DNA of 64,000 nt from Paenibacillus amylolyticus (GTDB taxonomy: Bacteria; Bacillota; Bacilli; Paenibacillales; Paenibacillaceae), in NCBI RefSeq assembly GCF_001570725.1, contig NZ_BCNV01000001.1, positions 2,666,001 through 2,730,000 of the forward strand. The letters run 5' to 3'. Made by a program: the position numbers and the translations under genes. This document shows, piece after piece, positions 55,107-62,574 of this stretch; positions within the stretch are counted from its first letter, which is position 1, and every line of letters begins with the position of its first letter. The notes beneath the pieces are model-generated. The model had not been told where the DNA came from. It ran no database searches and saw only the letters and a program-made list of their open reading frames with translations.

Positions 55107-55810
55107 GATTGATACAAGACTATCAAGATCAACTTCAGACTATTTTGCATTCTCAAGGAAATGAATTTATTAAAACAGAATACGGTGTAATTATTGAAGT
55201 TAATTTTTCTTACTTGTATGCACTTAATCTTATTGCAAGAAGAATTGAGTTAGAGAGATTTTTTAATACACAGTACTTTAGTATCGCCTATTCTTGTCTA
55301 ATTGAATCTTACTCCCTTGCGCTTGATAATCATTCAAGAGGTTCTGCTTTGGTGTTGAGAAGTGCTCTGGAGAACTTCCTGAAAAGTGCAATTAGTGTTG
55401 CTGGAAACGGATCTTATATAATTAATGATAGATCCTATTCGGCAAATAAAAAAACATTGGAATTAATAATCGATGATGTGTACCCAGAAAAATACAAAGT
55501 TATATTTAAAAGAACAACTGACCAAATGAATAGAATCTATGGTATATTATCCGGTTTATCCCATTCTTTGACTCCAGAGAGCCAAAATAATATGCTTTCA
55601 TTTTTTTCGGATGTTAAGACCGTTTCAAGAGATAGGCTGAACTTTGTATTCAATAACATGAAGCTTGTATTTGAATATATTTTCACTTCCAGCCTTCTTG
55701 TGGCCAGATCCAGTCTTGAATTATGGGAACGTTCCACACTAAAAGATATACTTTCGTTGGTATATGGAACAAAGAGAACCGCAAAAACGCTCCTTCTATT
55801 TGTCCCTTAA
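55103..55810 (+). CDS. ParA-operon third gene, helical protein
   Basis: 235 residues, nearly all helical. IAYSCLIESYSLALDNHSRGSALVLRSALENFLKSAI and MNRIYGILSGLSHSLTPES recall HEPN-like or DUF5677-like proteins, which have a conserved RSALE-type helix and a late S-x-H, but no clear R-x4-6-H nuclease motif is seen. Function unknown; coupled by ATGA to the second gene. Confidence 0.75.
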   Translation: MRLIQDYQDQLQTILHSQGNEFIKTEYGVIIEVNFSYLYALNLIARRIELERFFNTQYFSIAYSCLIESYSLALDNHSRGSALVLRSALENFLKSAISVAGNGSYIINDRSYSANKKTLELIIDDVYPEKYKVIFKRTTDQMNRIYGILSGLSHSLTPESQNNMLSFFSDVKTVSRDRLNFVFNNMKLVFEYIFTSSLLVARSSLELWERSTLKDILSLVYGTKRTAKTLLLFVP

Positions 55811-55815
55811 ACTAC

Positions 55816-55842
55816 CCCCTGCCGACTTCTAGCGGGCAGGGG
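55816..55842. terminator. Hairpin between convergent ParA operon and endolysin
   Basis: CCCCTGCC / GGCAGGGG stem, 11-base loop, weak T run. Confidence 0.5.
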
Positions 55843-55898
55843 TCTACAGCTTTCCTGACACTACTGATTCTTCTGCTACTCCTTCCAAAAAAATATAA

Positions 55899-56765
55899 CT
55901 ACACTTTAATGTCGTTTTCTTTACGATAAAAGATAACAAGTTGTCTCCAAAAGTCGTAGCTGCCTGTCTCATCCGCAATATACGGTTTGTAGAAATAATA
56001 GGCTTCCTTGGCCCAATTCGGACATGGCATGTTGTCCTTATCCTTCTGAGCTGCTATCCATTTAGCTTGTCCCTCGACAGTTGCCTTCAGTTCCTCCATT
56101 TGTTTCTTTTCTTCTAATGTCATTGGGTCTCCCTCCCCATCCTTAATTCGTTTGATTTCAGCTCTGATACACGGAATGAACCCTCGTTCAGCAGCAGATC
56201 GTGTATTCCCGTCACCGAAGAATTTTGTGCCCGGACAAGTCTTGCTGGACTTACCTTTCTCATAATTACCTAACCATGCTCCAGAATCCGTATACCAGGC
56301 GTGATACACAATATGGGATGTATCAATAGGTATGTTTAGTTTTAGTGCGAGACAAGCGTATAAGTGGACTACAGCTTGTTTCTGAATTGCTGCCATCATG
56401 TCTCCACCTTGATCAAAGTTTCCGATAATCTCTATACACAAACCGCCTGTGTTCGCTCCCTTGATTCCAGCAGGCGTTTTATTGAGATCCCGATCTAAAC
56501 TGATGGCGATACGTCCATCCTCAAGTACAGTTATGTTCTGCCCTGTACCGGACCATCCCTGAGATAAATGGAAAGTCCTCATTCCCTCAAGACATTTCCA
56601 GACATCCTGTTTGGCTACTCCATTGACCACCTGACGAGTAGTATAGTTGGGCGCAGCCGTATGATGGACCTGGAGCTTGCCTATGCTTCTTGTTATCTTC
56701 TGTTTGTCGAGCCACCCTTTAAATTCGGATGGCTCCAGAAGCAAGAAATTCCCCTTTGAGATCAT
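55899..56765 (-). CDS. Endolysin, N-acetylmuramoyl-L-alanine amidase
   Basis: 288 residues. Amidase_2/PGRP domain: zinc His in LQVHHTAAPNY, GWSGTGQNITVLEDGRI, GGLCIEIIGNFD, IVYHAWYTDSG and KTCPGTKFFGDG. The C-terminal 80 residues are helical and end YYFYKPYIADETGSYDFWRQL, a likely wall-binding or linker part. Cuts host wall at lysis. Start overlaps the holin stop as ATGA. Confidence 0.93.
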   Translation of the reverse strand: MISKGNFLLLEPSEFKGWLDKQKITRSIGKLQVHHTAAPNYTTRQVVNGVAKQDVWKCLEGMRTFHLSQGWSGTGQNITVLEDGRIAISLDRDLNKTPAGIKGANTGGLCIEIIGNFDQGGDMMAAIQKQAVVHLYACLALKLNIPIDTSHIVYHAWYTDSGAWLGNYEKGKSSKTCPGTKFFGDGNTRSAAERGFIPCIRAEIKRIKDGEGDPMTLEEKKQMEELKATVEGQAKWIAAQKDKDNMPCPNWAKEAYYFYKPYIADETGSYDFWRQLVIFYRKENDIKV

Positions 56766-57031
56766 GACTGTTCAGTTCCTTTCTTCGCTTGCTTAATCAC
56801 CTGGTTACCGAACACTGCAAATGCTCCAACCAATATTCCCTGGATAAGCGATTCAGGAGACCAGCCAAGCGTCCAACTTGTAATAACAATAGCGAATGCA
56901 GTCACAATGAAAACAATGGTCCAATCAGGAATCTTTGGTATGCGTTTGATTCCAATACCAAGTGCCCAGCATGCAGCCAATACAATAAACAGCTTAGGAT
57001 CAATAAGTGAAAATACAGTATTCCAATCCAT
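56762..57031 (-). CDS. Phage holin (Hol44 / superfamily V type)
   Basis: 89 residues, three hydrophobic segments and a charged C-terminus (IKQAKKGTEQS). MDWNTVFSLIDPKLFIVLAACW and IPDWTIVFIVTAFAIV match this holin family. Releases endolysin. Confidence 0.9.
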   Translation of the reverse strand: MDWNTVFSLIDPKLFIVLAACWALGIGIKRIPKIPDWTIVFIVTAFAIVITSWTLGWSPESLIQGILVGAFAVFGNQVIKQAKKGTEQS

Positions 57032-57034
57032 ATC

Positions 57035-57337
57035 CTATACGCCCCCCGTTTTCAAAATCAGAACAATTGCTCCGATAGCTATACCAATCAGGGTTGTAGC
57101 AATAGTCCTCCACAACCAGGTCTGAGCATTCTCAATCTTATCGAGCCTGTGATGGGCCGATTTGGTGGATTGCATAGCTTCCTTTGCCAGATCTCGTGTA
57201 GCTTCCAACGTGGCAGCCATTGCCGGTACTCCTTCGAGTGTCTTTTCCATCCGGGCCAATTGAACCTGGATACCCATAAGAACTTTTGTAGTCTCTTCCA
57301 CAACACTGTTCACCTCACTTATAGTTGTGTCAGTCAA
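57035..57337 (-). CDS. xhlA: XhlA-family hemolysin/holin accessory protein
   Basis: 100 residues: an amphipathic region with heptads (VLMGIQVQLARMEKTLEGV, AHHRLDKIENAQTWLWRTI) and one C-terminal membrane helix (TLIGIAIGAIVLILK), as in PBSX XhlA. TTG start after GGGGGAT. Immediately before the holin. Confidence 0.9.
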   Translation of the reverse strand: MTDTTISEVNSVVEETTKVLMGIQVQLARMEKTLEGVPAMAATLEATRDLAKEAMQSTKSAHHRLDKIENAQTWLWRTIATTLIGIAIGAIVLILKTGGV

Positions 57338-57377
57338 ATTAATCCCCCATCTCTCTGTTCAGGATAAATTTCCTGAC

Positions 57378-57581
57378 CTATTCAACAACTTCTTGTTTAT
57401 CTTTTTGTTCTTGAATCTCAATTGCTGCTAGTGCATTCCCGATCTCCAAATCTAAAGCTGTCAGAATCTCTTTTTGATTAAGTGGATGCGAGCTAAGAAC
57501 CGCAGAGATTACCTGGGTCAATTCTTCAACCGGTTTATTCAAATCCATTTCAACTTGGAGTGTATGTGTCATCTTTGCCAA
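57378..57581 (-). CDS. Small phage protein, unknown
   Basis: 67 residues, MAKMTHTLQVEMDLNKPVEELTQ, acidic and helical. TTG start after AGGAGGAAAGG. Between tail-side and lysis genes. Confidence 0.7.
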   Translation of the reverse strand: MAKMTHTLQVEMDLNKPVEELTQVISAVLSSHPLNQKEILTALDLEIGNALAAIEIQEQKDKQEVVE

Positions 57582-57603
57582 GACCTTTCCTCCTCTCTAT
57601 ACG

Positions 57604-57635
57604 AAAATAAGCCCCTTCCAATTAAGGAATAGGGC
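57604..57635 (-). terminator. Hairpin before the lysis cassette
   Basis: Reverse strand GCCCTATTCC / GGAAGGGGC, then TTATTTT. Confidence 0.5.
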
Positions 57636-57697
57636 TTTATAGATTTATTATCTTTTATCTTTGTTACGGAGTGGCTACGGATTTATAGTCACACAAA

Positions 57698-57724
57698 CAA
57701 AAAAAGAGTCCGTAGAGAACGGAC
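57698..57724 (-). terminator. Terminator after the 241-residue gene
   Basis: Reverse strand GTCCGT / ACGGAC with a short loop, then TTTTTTT. Confidence 0.8.
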
Positions 57725-57728
57725 CCAA

Positions 57729-58454
57729 TTAATTCCCGATGAACTTTTTGAAATCTAATTCGTATACTGCGTAGTCGTCTTTCCCATTGTACAGAAAAAG
57801 TACTTCCGCAGGTTTATTAAAATCAATTTCTTCTCCGACAGAGAACACTGCATAACCTTCTTCTCTGTTGTATTGTTTACTTGTAGGAGATAGATCATCA
57901 TCATATGACACATTCGATTTAATTGAATTGGATTTATATCCATTTGATGCAGGTTGAAGCACAGTTTCACCTTGCCTTAAAACAACGTGAAATTGTTTGC
58001 TTGTATCGTAAATGTCCTTATAAGCAGTTGTCTTGAAGGAGAGAACATTTTCAATTACATCTGATTTTGCTTCTTCAGCAGTATAAGTGTTCATCTTTTG
58101 TGATGCATGATAGGCGTTCTGTACAATAATTGATTGCGGGCTGTAAAGTGATACAAATGGTGGGTATTCCTTTGCTGTTACAAGAGCATTCTCTTTCAGC
58201 GGAAGTCTAAGACCCTTTAAATAATTGAAATAGTCATACCCTTCAAATCCTTCAGCCTTTCGAATGAGCGAGTCTATAACAAAGGCGCTGGGATGGTAAA
58301 ACCGATCAAAGGTAGTGATATCCGTTGTCTCAGTTACACTTGCTCTAACATCGTCCGGTTTATCCAACGACTTGTCTATAATCGCAATTACAATAAACAG
58401 AACCACTAAAACTATTATCGACCAGAATACAATGTTTCCTTTTTTAGTATTCAT
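57729..58454 (-). CDS. Membrane-anchored protein, unknown (prophage)
   Basis: 241 residues, one N-terminal helix (VFWSIIVLVVLFIVIAIID) and an exported domain rich in Tyr and Phe (EGFEGYDYFNYLKGLRLPL). Two bases after the upstream gene. No family recognised. Confidence 0.72.
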   Translation of the reverse strand: MNTKKGNIVFWSIIVLVVLFIVIAIIDKSLDKPDDVRASVTETTDITTFDRFYHPSAFVIDSLIRKAEGFEGYDYFNYLKGLRLPLKENALVTAKEYPPFVSLYSPQSIIVQNAYHASQKMNTYTAEEAKSDVIENVLSFKTTAYKDIYDTSKQFHVVLRQGETVLQPASNGYKSNSIKSNVSYDDDLSPTSKQYNREEGYAVFSVGEEIDFNKPAEVLFLYNGKDDYAVYELDFKKFIGN

Positions 58455-58456
58455 GA

Positions 58457-59017
58457 TTACTGACTAGTGACTTGTAGAGCTGCCTCAATAAGGGCGAGTT
58501 CGGCTTTTGCATCATTTACAAGCTTCTGATATTCATCTACTTTCTGTTTTGCCAAAGCAGTCACATCTTCTTGACCTGTTGCTTTGATGGCTTCATACTC
58601 TTTTGTAACCTTGTCCAGACCTTCTACCAGAGGTGGGAGGATTTCGGAATCATACCCTTTTTTCATTGATTCCAGATAAGCTTTCGACTTTCCACTAAAC
58701 TGATTATTTTCGTTTGAAGGAAATTGAGAAGCGGTTCCTTCATTAGGTACTTCCTCGCTAGTGATAATTGTGATTGTTTTCCCAGACACTTTTACATCAG
58801 CTCCCAATGCCTCAGAAAGGGCGCGAGCAGGAACATTAGCCCGTGAATCTATTACTGCGCCTTTCTCAGTAAGATTTTTACCGTTGACTATAACTGAATA
58901 TTCTCCAGTCACCTTTTTACCAACCATACTTTTCACTGAATCAGCGAAAGCCCCCGCAGTTGTCGAAAAAACAATCCCGATTACGATGCCGCCAGCAATG
59001 TATGCTATTTTCTTCAT
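58457..59017 (-). CDS. Exported stalk-domain protein (copper-amine-oxidase N-like)
   Basis: 186 residues. Signal helix to about residue 26, then a domain like the CuAO N-terminal/stalk fold (SVIVNGKNLTEKGAVIDSRANVPARALSEALGADVKVSGKTI) and a helical C-terminal tail with coiled-coil character. ATG at 59017 after GGAGG; an open frame to 59101 overlaps the tail gene. Stalk domains are common in Paenibacillus surface and phage proteins. Confidence 0.85.
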   Translation of the reverse strand: MKKIAYIAGGIVIGIVFSTTAGAFADSVKSMVGKKVTGEYSVIVNGKNLTEKGAVIDSRANVPARALSEALGADVKVSGKTITIITSEEVPNEGTASQFPSNENNQFSGKSKAYLESMKKGYDSEILPPLVEGLDKVTKEYEAIKATGQEDVTALAKQKVDEYQKLVNDAKAELALIEAALQVTSQ

Positions 59018-59057
59018 ACCAAAACCTCCATAATGGTTCTTTTTTCCTATAATACCA

Positions 59058-61253
59058 TTACGGGGTTGAAGTTGGGAAGGTTCCGCCCCAATTCGAAGCA
59101 TTAGACAGACCGTGGTTATGTGTAGGCAAAGTTACAGAATGTGAGTGAGAATAGAACGCTGATTCTAGTGATAAGATTCTATTCCTTAAAGAGGTTAAAT
59201 CCGCTTGCAATCCGTTCACATCAGAAATGTCCAATCCGATAACTGCCCCGCCAAATGTAACGACTCCTTGAAGCCTGATGGGATTTCCAGTGTTATTCGA
59301 TCCTATAAAAACGTCATTACTAAAAATAGTCAGACCGCCGCTATTTTGATATGTGTTTATCTCCCCGGCGAATGCCCCTCCTGATCCAAAGAAAGACATC
59401 GCTGCAATTCCATCATCTGAATCAGTATTGATTCTAATCCTGTTTCTATTATTAGAATCATATGTTCGAAATCCACTTGCATCCTGCTCCACACGTCTGC
59501 CTGTTGCTGCTGTACGGATTAAAGCACCAGTAATTGTACCGCCATTAATATTTGTGCCTGTAATTGTTGAAGCCGTAATAGACCCAGAGAAGTTCGCACC
59601 TACAGCCGACATAATCCCACCTGAAGTAACTGTGAACATCCCATTGCCTACGTTTATTGAGGAACCTACGATTGCTCCATTTTTAAAGTTGGAATATTCA
59701 ATATTGGCATAGTTTGCAGTTAAGCTATTAGCTATCAAGTCACCTTTCATGTTTAGTCTGAAAGGAGCACTATTAAATGACGATGCTCCTGCTGCTATAC
59801 CGTTTGTATTGATCTGGACAATATCCTCACCATTACCGATCAACATGGAGACAAAGTTACCTAGTTGGCCTATTACTTGCTCAGCTACAACACCTCGTGC
59901 CGTTATAGCAGCACGTATTGACTGCCAACCGTCTGTAGATATCCCGACCCCTTTGGAAGTCAGCCTGACTTGTTCCAGAGGATTCGTTTTCTCTTGAGCC
60001 AGTATCCCGCCTTCTGGTGGATAGATCAGTTCGGTTTTGCTGTTATTGATATCAATGACAGCTTGTTTAGCAAATGATTCAAAAACATCCGTCCGGATCT
60101 TCCCGTTTGAAAACAGGTTGTTGGTGATGTTCTTATTTCGTTCCAAGTCACTGATAATATCATCGTAATCTCTTAAATTGATATTGGAGATTGTCGGTTC
60201 AGCATGCTTGTCTAAACTGTATGGATACTCTGTCAGTTCAGTGATACGAGCCTTCAATCGGTTCATACCCATATCCGGGTCGATACACATGACATCATCA
60301 CCTAAATGAGGTTTAGGCTCAGTGTGGTCGATTTTGAACAGGTCTGCCGTGGATATGGTCGCTTCGAGTGAGACAACTTCGTGCTCAAGCAAAGCCTTCC
60401 GTGTGGCCTTCAGCAAATCCTCTGCTTCTTCGATATCTTGTTCAATAATTTCTCCATCGTAAAATGGAACCGAATCGCTTGCCCAATATTGAGCAAATGG
60501 TGATATGAGATAGTTGACCGCCAGTTTACCATTCACAATTGCCCCTGGTATGCTCGACAATAAATTACGCTCCAGGTCAGTCAATAAGGATGCATCCATA
60601 CCAATGAATGTCCGACCATCTTTCATCTGTGCATACATTCTAGTGACAAGAGACTCTCCTTTGTCCTTGAATGAGCTGGATACGATATTCTTCTTAAGCC
60701 GGTACTGTAATCCGTGGTCTGATCCTATTCTCTTCTTGAGGTTAATCACAAAATTGTCGGGTTCTACCTCGCATTCATACAGATCGACGATCTTATTCAA
60801 AGCTTCCAGACATGTTCCCCGTCCAAAATCTTTTACGTCATGCAAATCAAACGTATCGTGGACCACGAATGTGAATCTCCCGCCAGTGGCTTTTGTAATT
60901 AAGTCTGTCAGCTCGTTGAGATGTACGCCATACGCTTCATCGATGTATGAAGTATAGGGGAACTTGAAATCATTCAGTTTGAACATAATGTGGTTGCAAT
61001 AGATTGAAGCCATAAGCTTCCGACCTTCACGGGATCGGCTCCTGGACTGAATAACATAAAATTGGCCACGCTCGTCTTGAACGTGGCCTTTAATTGCTAT
61101 TTTTTCACGGTAATCATCTGAGGTCATTGGGACCATAAAGGTTAATTCATAATCGCTATTAATCCGTCTTCTTCGTTGGATCTCATGGCTATCAATTAGT
61201 GTTCCTACACGTCGAAGATTCTTATCGAAAACTTGCATAGTTGGGTTAGGCAT
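59058..61253 (-). CDS. Phage tail endopeptidase / minor structural protein
   Basis: 731 residues. The N-terminal 380 match the siphovirus tail-associated lysin (Tal/gp18-like) pattern: MQVFDKNLRRVGTLIDSHEIQRRRRINSDYELTFMVP, HIMFKLNDFKF, KIVDLYECEVEPDNFVI. The C-terminal half is beta-rich, with repeats like the shaft of a tail spike (GTNINGGTITGALIRTA, ANIEYSNFKNGAIVGSSINVGNG) and a His-rich end (HSHSVTLPTHNHGL) typical of collar-type tips. Reads leftward after the Dit-like gene. Confidence 0.9.
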   Translation of the reverse strand: MPNPTMQVFDKNLRRVGTLIDSHEIQRRRRINSDYELTFMVPMTSDDYREKIAIKGHVQDERGQFYVIQSRSRSREGRKLMASIYCNHIMFKLNDFKFPYTSYIDEAYGVHLNELTDLITKATGGRFTFVVHDTFDLHDVKDFGRGTCLEALNKIVDLYECEVEPDNFVINLKKRIGSDHGLQYRLKKNIVSSSFKDKGESLVTRMYAQMKDGRTFIGMDASLLTDLERNLLSSIPGAIVNGKLAVNYLISPFAQYWASDSVPFYDGEIIEQDIEEAEDLLKATRKALLEHEVVSLEATISTADLFKIDHTEPKPHLGDDVMCIDPDMGMNRLKARITELTEYPYSLDKHAEPTISNINLRDYDDIISDLERNKNITNNLFSNGKIRTDVFESFAKQAVIDINNSKTELIYPPEGGILAQEKTNPLEQVRLTSKGVGISTDGWQSIRAAITARGVVAEQVIGQLGNFVSMLIGNGEDIVQINTNGIAAGASSFNSAPFRLNMKGDLIANSLTANYANIEYSNFKNGAIVGSSINVGNGMFTVTSGGIMSAVGANFSGSITASTITGTNINGGTITGALIRTAATGRRVEQDASGFRTYDSNNRNRIRINTDSDDGIAAMSFFGSGGAFAGEINTYQNSGGLTIFSNDVFIGSNNTGNPIRLQGVVTFGGAVIGLDISDVNGLQADLTSLRNRILSLESAFYSHSHSVTLPTHNHGLSNASNWGGTFPTSTP

Positions 61254-61267
61254 TTTTCACCTCGATA

Positions 61268-61819
61268 TTAATAAAGGAATTTGTCACGATGTGTAATCCT
61301 CATCAGCACTGTCCGTCCTGTTTCCGGGTCAGTCCAGGTCAGGTTATTTTCTCCTAAATTCAGATAGAAGAAGTCTCCGTCATACAAATGTGATACGTTC
61401 TGACCATTCCGAGTTATTTTGAATTTATCAGTATCAATTATGATCTGATCTCCAGGGTTAAACACGTCTTCAAATTCGATATAATCCACATGGAAGCGAG
61501 AAGCTTCGGCAAACAATCTCGCCTCGCCGGACATCTGAGAACTGAAACGCAACTCGCGCACAAAGTCCGCTTGAAGCCGAGCCTCCCCTGACATTGGCAA
61601 AGCTTCCAAGACGTATTCACGTATAAAATCAGCTTCTACTCGCGCCTCTCCTGACAGTTCAGAAGACAGAGACATTTCCATTGAATATTCCAACTCATAC
61701 TCATCGCCATCGCGTTTCGTATACATCTGTGCGCCACCCGATAAATGCGCCGACATATCAATGATATTTACTCCGCCGCCTGTGTTAAACTCAATTTCGT
61801 TAAATCCGCCACCGAACAA
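61268..61819 (-). CDS. Dit-like tail protein with internal repeats
   Basis: 183 residues. The C-terminal part FNPGDQIIIDTDKFKITRNGQNV ... FFYLNLGENNLTW is the C-terminal fold of siphovirus distal tail proteins. The N-terminal half lacks the usual Dit start and holds three tandem units ending SGEARVEADFIRE, SGEARLQADFVRE and SGEARLFAEASRF, spaced about 25 residues. TTG start at 61819, eight bases after AAAGGAGG. The repeats suggest a lengthened connector. Confidence 0.82.
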   Translation of the reverse strand: MFGGGFNEIEFNTGGGVNIIDMSAHLSGGAQMYTKRDGDEYELEYSMEMSLSSELSGEARVEADFIREYVLEALPMSGEARLQADFVRELRFSSQMSGEARLFAEASRFHVDYIEFEDVFNPGDQIIIDTDKFKITRNGQNVSHLYDGDFFYLNLGENNLTWTDPETGRTVLMRITHRDKFLY

Positions 61820-61839
61820 GGCAATCGCCTCCTTTCAGC

Positions 61840-61983
61840 CTACGCTTCATACTTCTTGTCTGTAATCTGTTCAAATTCATCTGGTGTAATTACCCCAAAG
61901 GAAACATACTGCTTGAGCTGAGGTTCCTTAGCCCATTTCTTTTCGTAGTAGTATTGGAGTCTTTCAAAGTCAGAATTAAACAT
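61840..61983 (-). CDS. xkdX: XkdX family protein
   Basis: 47 residues, MFNSDFERLQYYYEKKWAKE ... FGVITPDEFEQITDKKY, the XkdX pattern of PBSX-like phages. Starts 8 bases inside the end of the upstream gene. Tail-fibre-associated small protein of unknown role. Confidence 0.9.
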   Translation of the reverse strand: MFNSDFERLQYYYEKKWAKEPQLKQYVSFGVITPDEFEQITDKKYEA

Positions 61984-62563
61984 TTGCCTCGTCTCCCTTC
62001 GATTGTGTTTCCACAGTTAATACTCGTAATTCCAGACCAACAATTTGTCCGCCCAACGCTTCATTTTGTGCCTTTAGGTCAGCGCCTTCCAACTCCCTCA
62101 TGACAATCTGCTGGCCCAAGATCTCATTCTGTTGCTTTAATTCGAGGGCTTCCAGCTCTCGCTGTACAAGTTGTTCGCCAAAACGATCCAGCTCGGTCGG
62201 CTCCGTAGGCTGTGGCTTGGTCAATTCGTCTATCTCTTCCTGGCTTAAACCTTCGATCCATAGCTCAGGAAAACTTTCCTGGGGATCTGCGTCCTGGTAC
62301 GCTTCCCAAGCTGCTAGGTCAAAGCGAGGACGAAACAGTCCAGCAGGAACCGGCACGCCTACGATATAGCCGGCAATCTCCCTCTCTACTTCATCCTCGT
62401 CCTCTTCCGGCACATCAGGTTCCACAGGCTGTTCAGACGCTTCAGGATCGAAGACAATTGGCTCTGGCTCGGCATAAAAAGGGACGACACCACTAAAGGC
62501 ATCGTCCACCAATTCGTCCTCCAAATAGAGTCCGTCTATATTTACTTTAGGTATGGCTTTCAT
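61976..62563 (-). CDS. XkdW-position tail protein, acidic
   Basis: 195 residues from ATG 62563 after AAGGAGG. Acidic Pro/Glu-rich front (EQPVEPDVPEEDEDEVE), a middle GYIVGVPVPAGLFRPRFDLAAWEAYQD, and a C-terminal coiled coil with three similar units (LVQRELEALELKQQNEILGQ, IVMRELEGADLKAQNEALGG, IVGLELRVLTVET), 18-20 residues apart. Lies before XkdX where PBSX-like phages have XkdW. Confidence 0.75.
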   Translation of the reverse strand: MKAIPKVNIDGLYLEDELVDDAFSGVVPFYAEPEPIVFDPEASEQPVEPDVPEEDEDEVEREIAGYIVGVPVPAGLFRPRFDLAAWEAYQDADPQESFPELWIEGLSQEEIDELTKPQPTEPTELDRFGEQLVQRELEALELKQQNEILGQQIVMRELEGADLKAQNEALGGQIVGLELRVLTVETQSKGDEANV

Positions 62564-62574
62564 GGCAATCCTCC

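Noticed and set aside
59353..60957. Long forward frames opposite the tail endopeptidase
   Set aside because: Antisense shadows of a recognisable phage gene, with no ribosome-binding sites.
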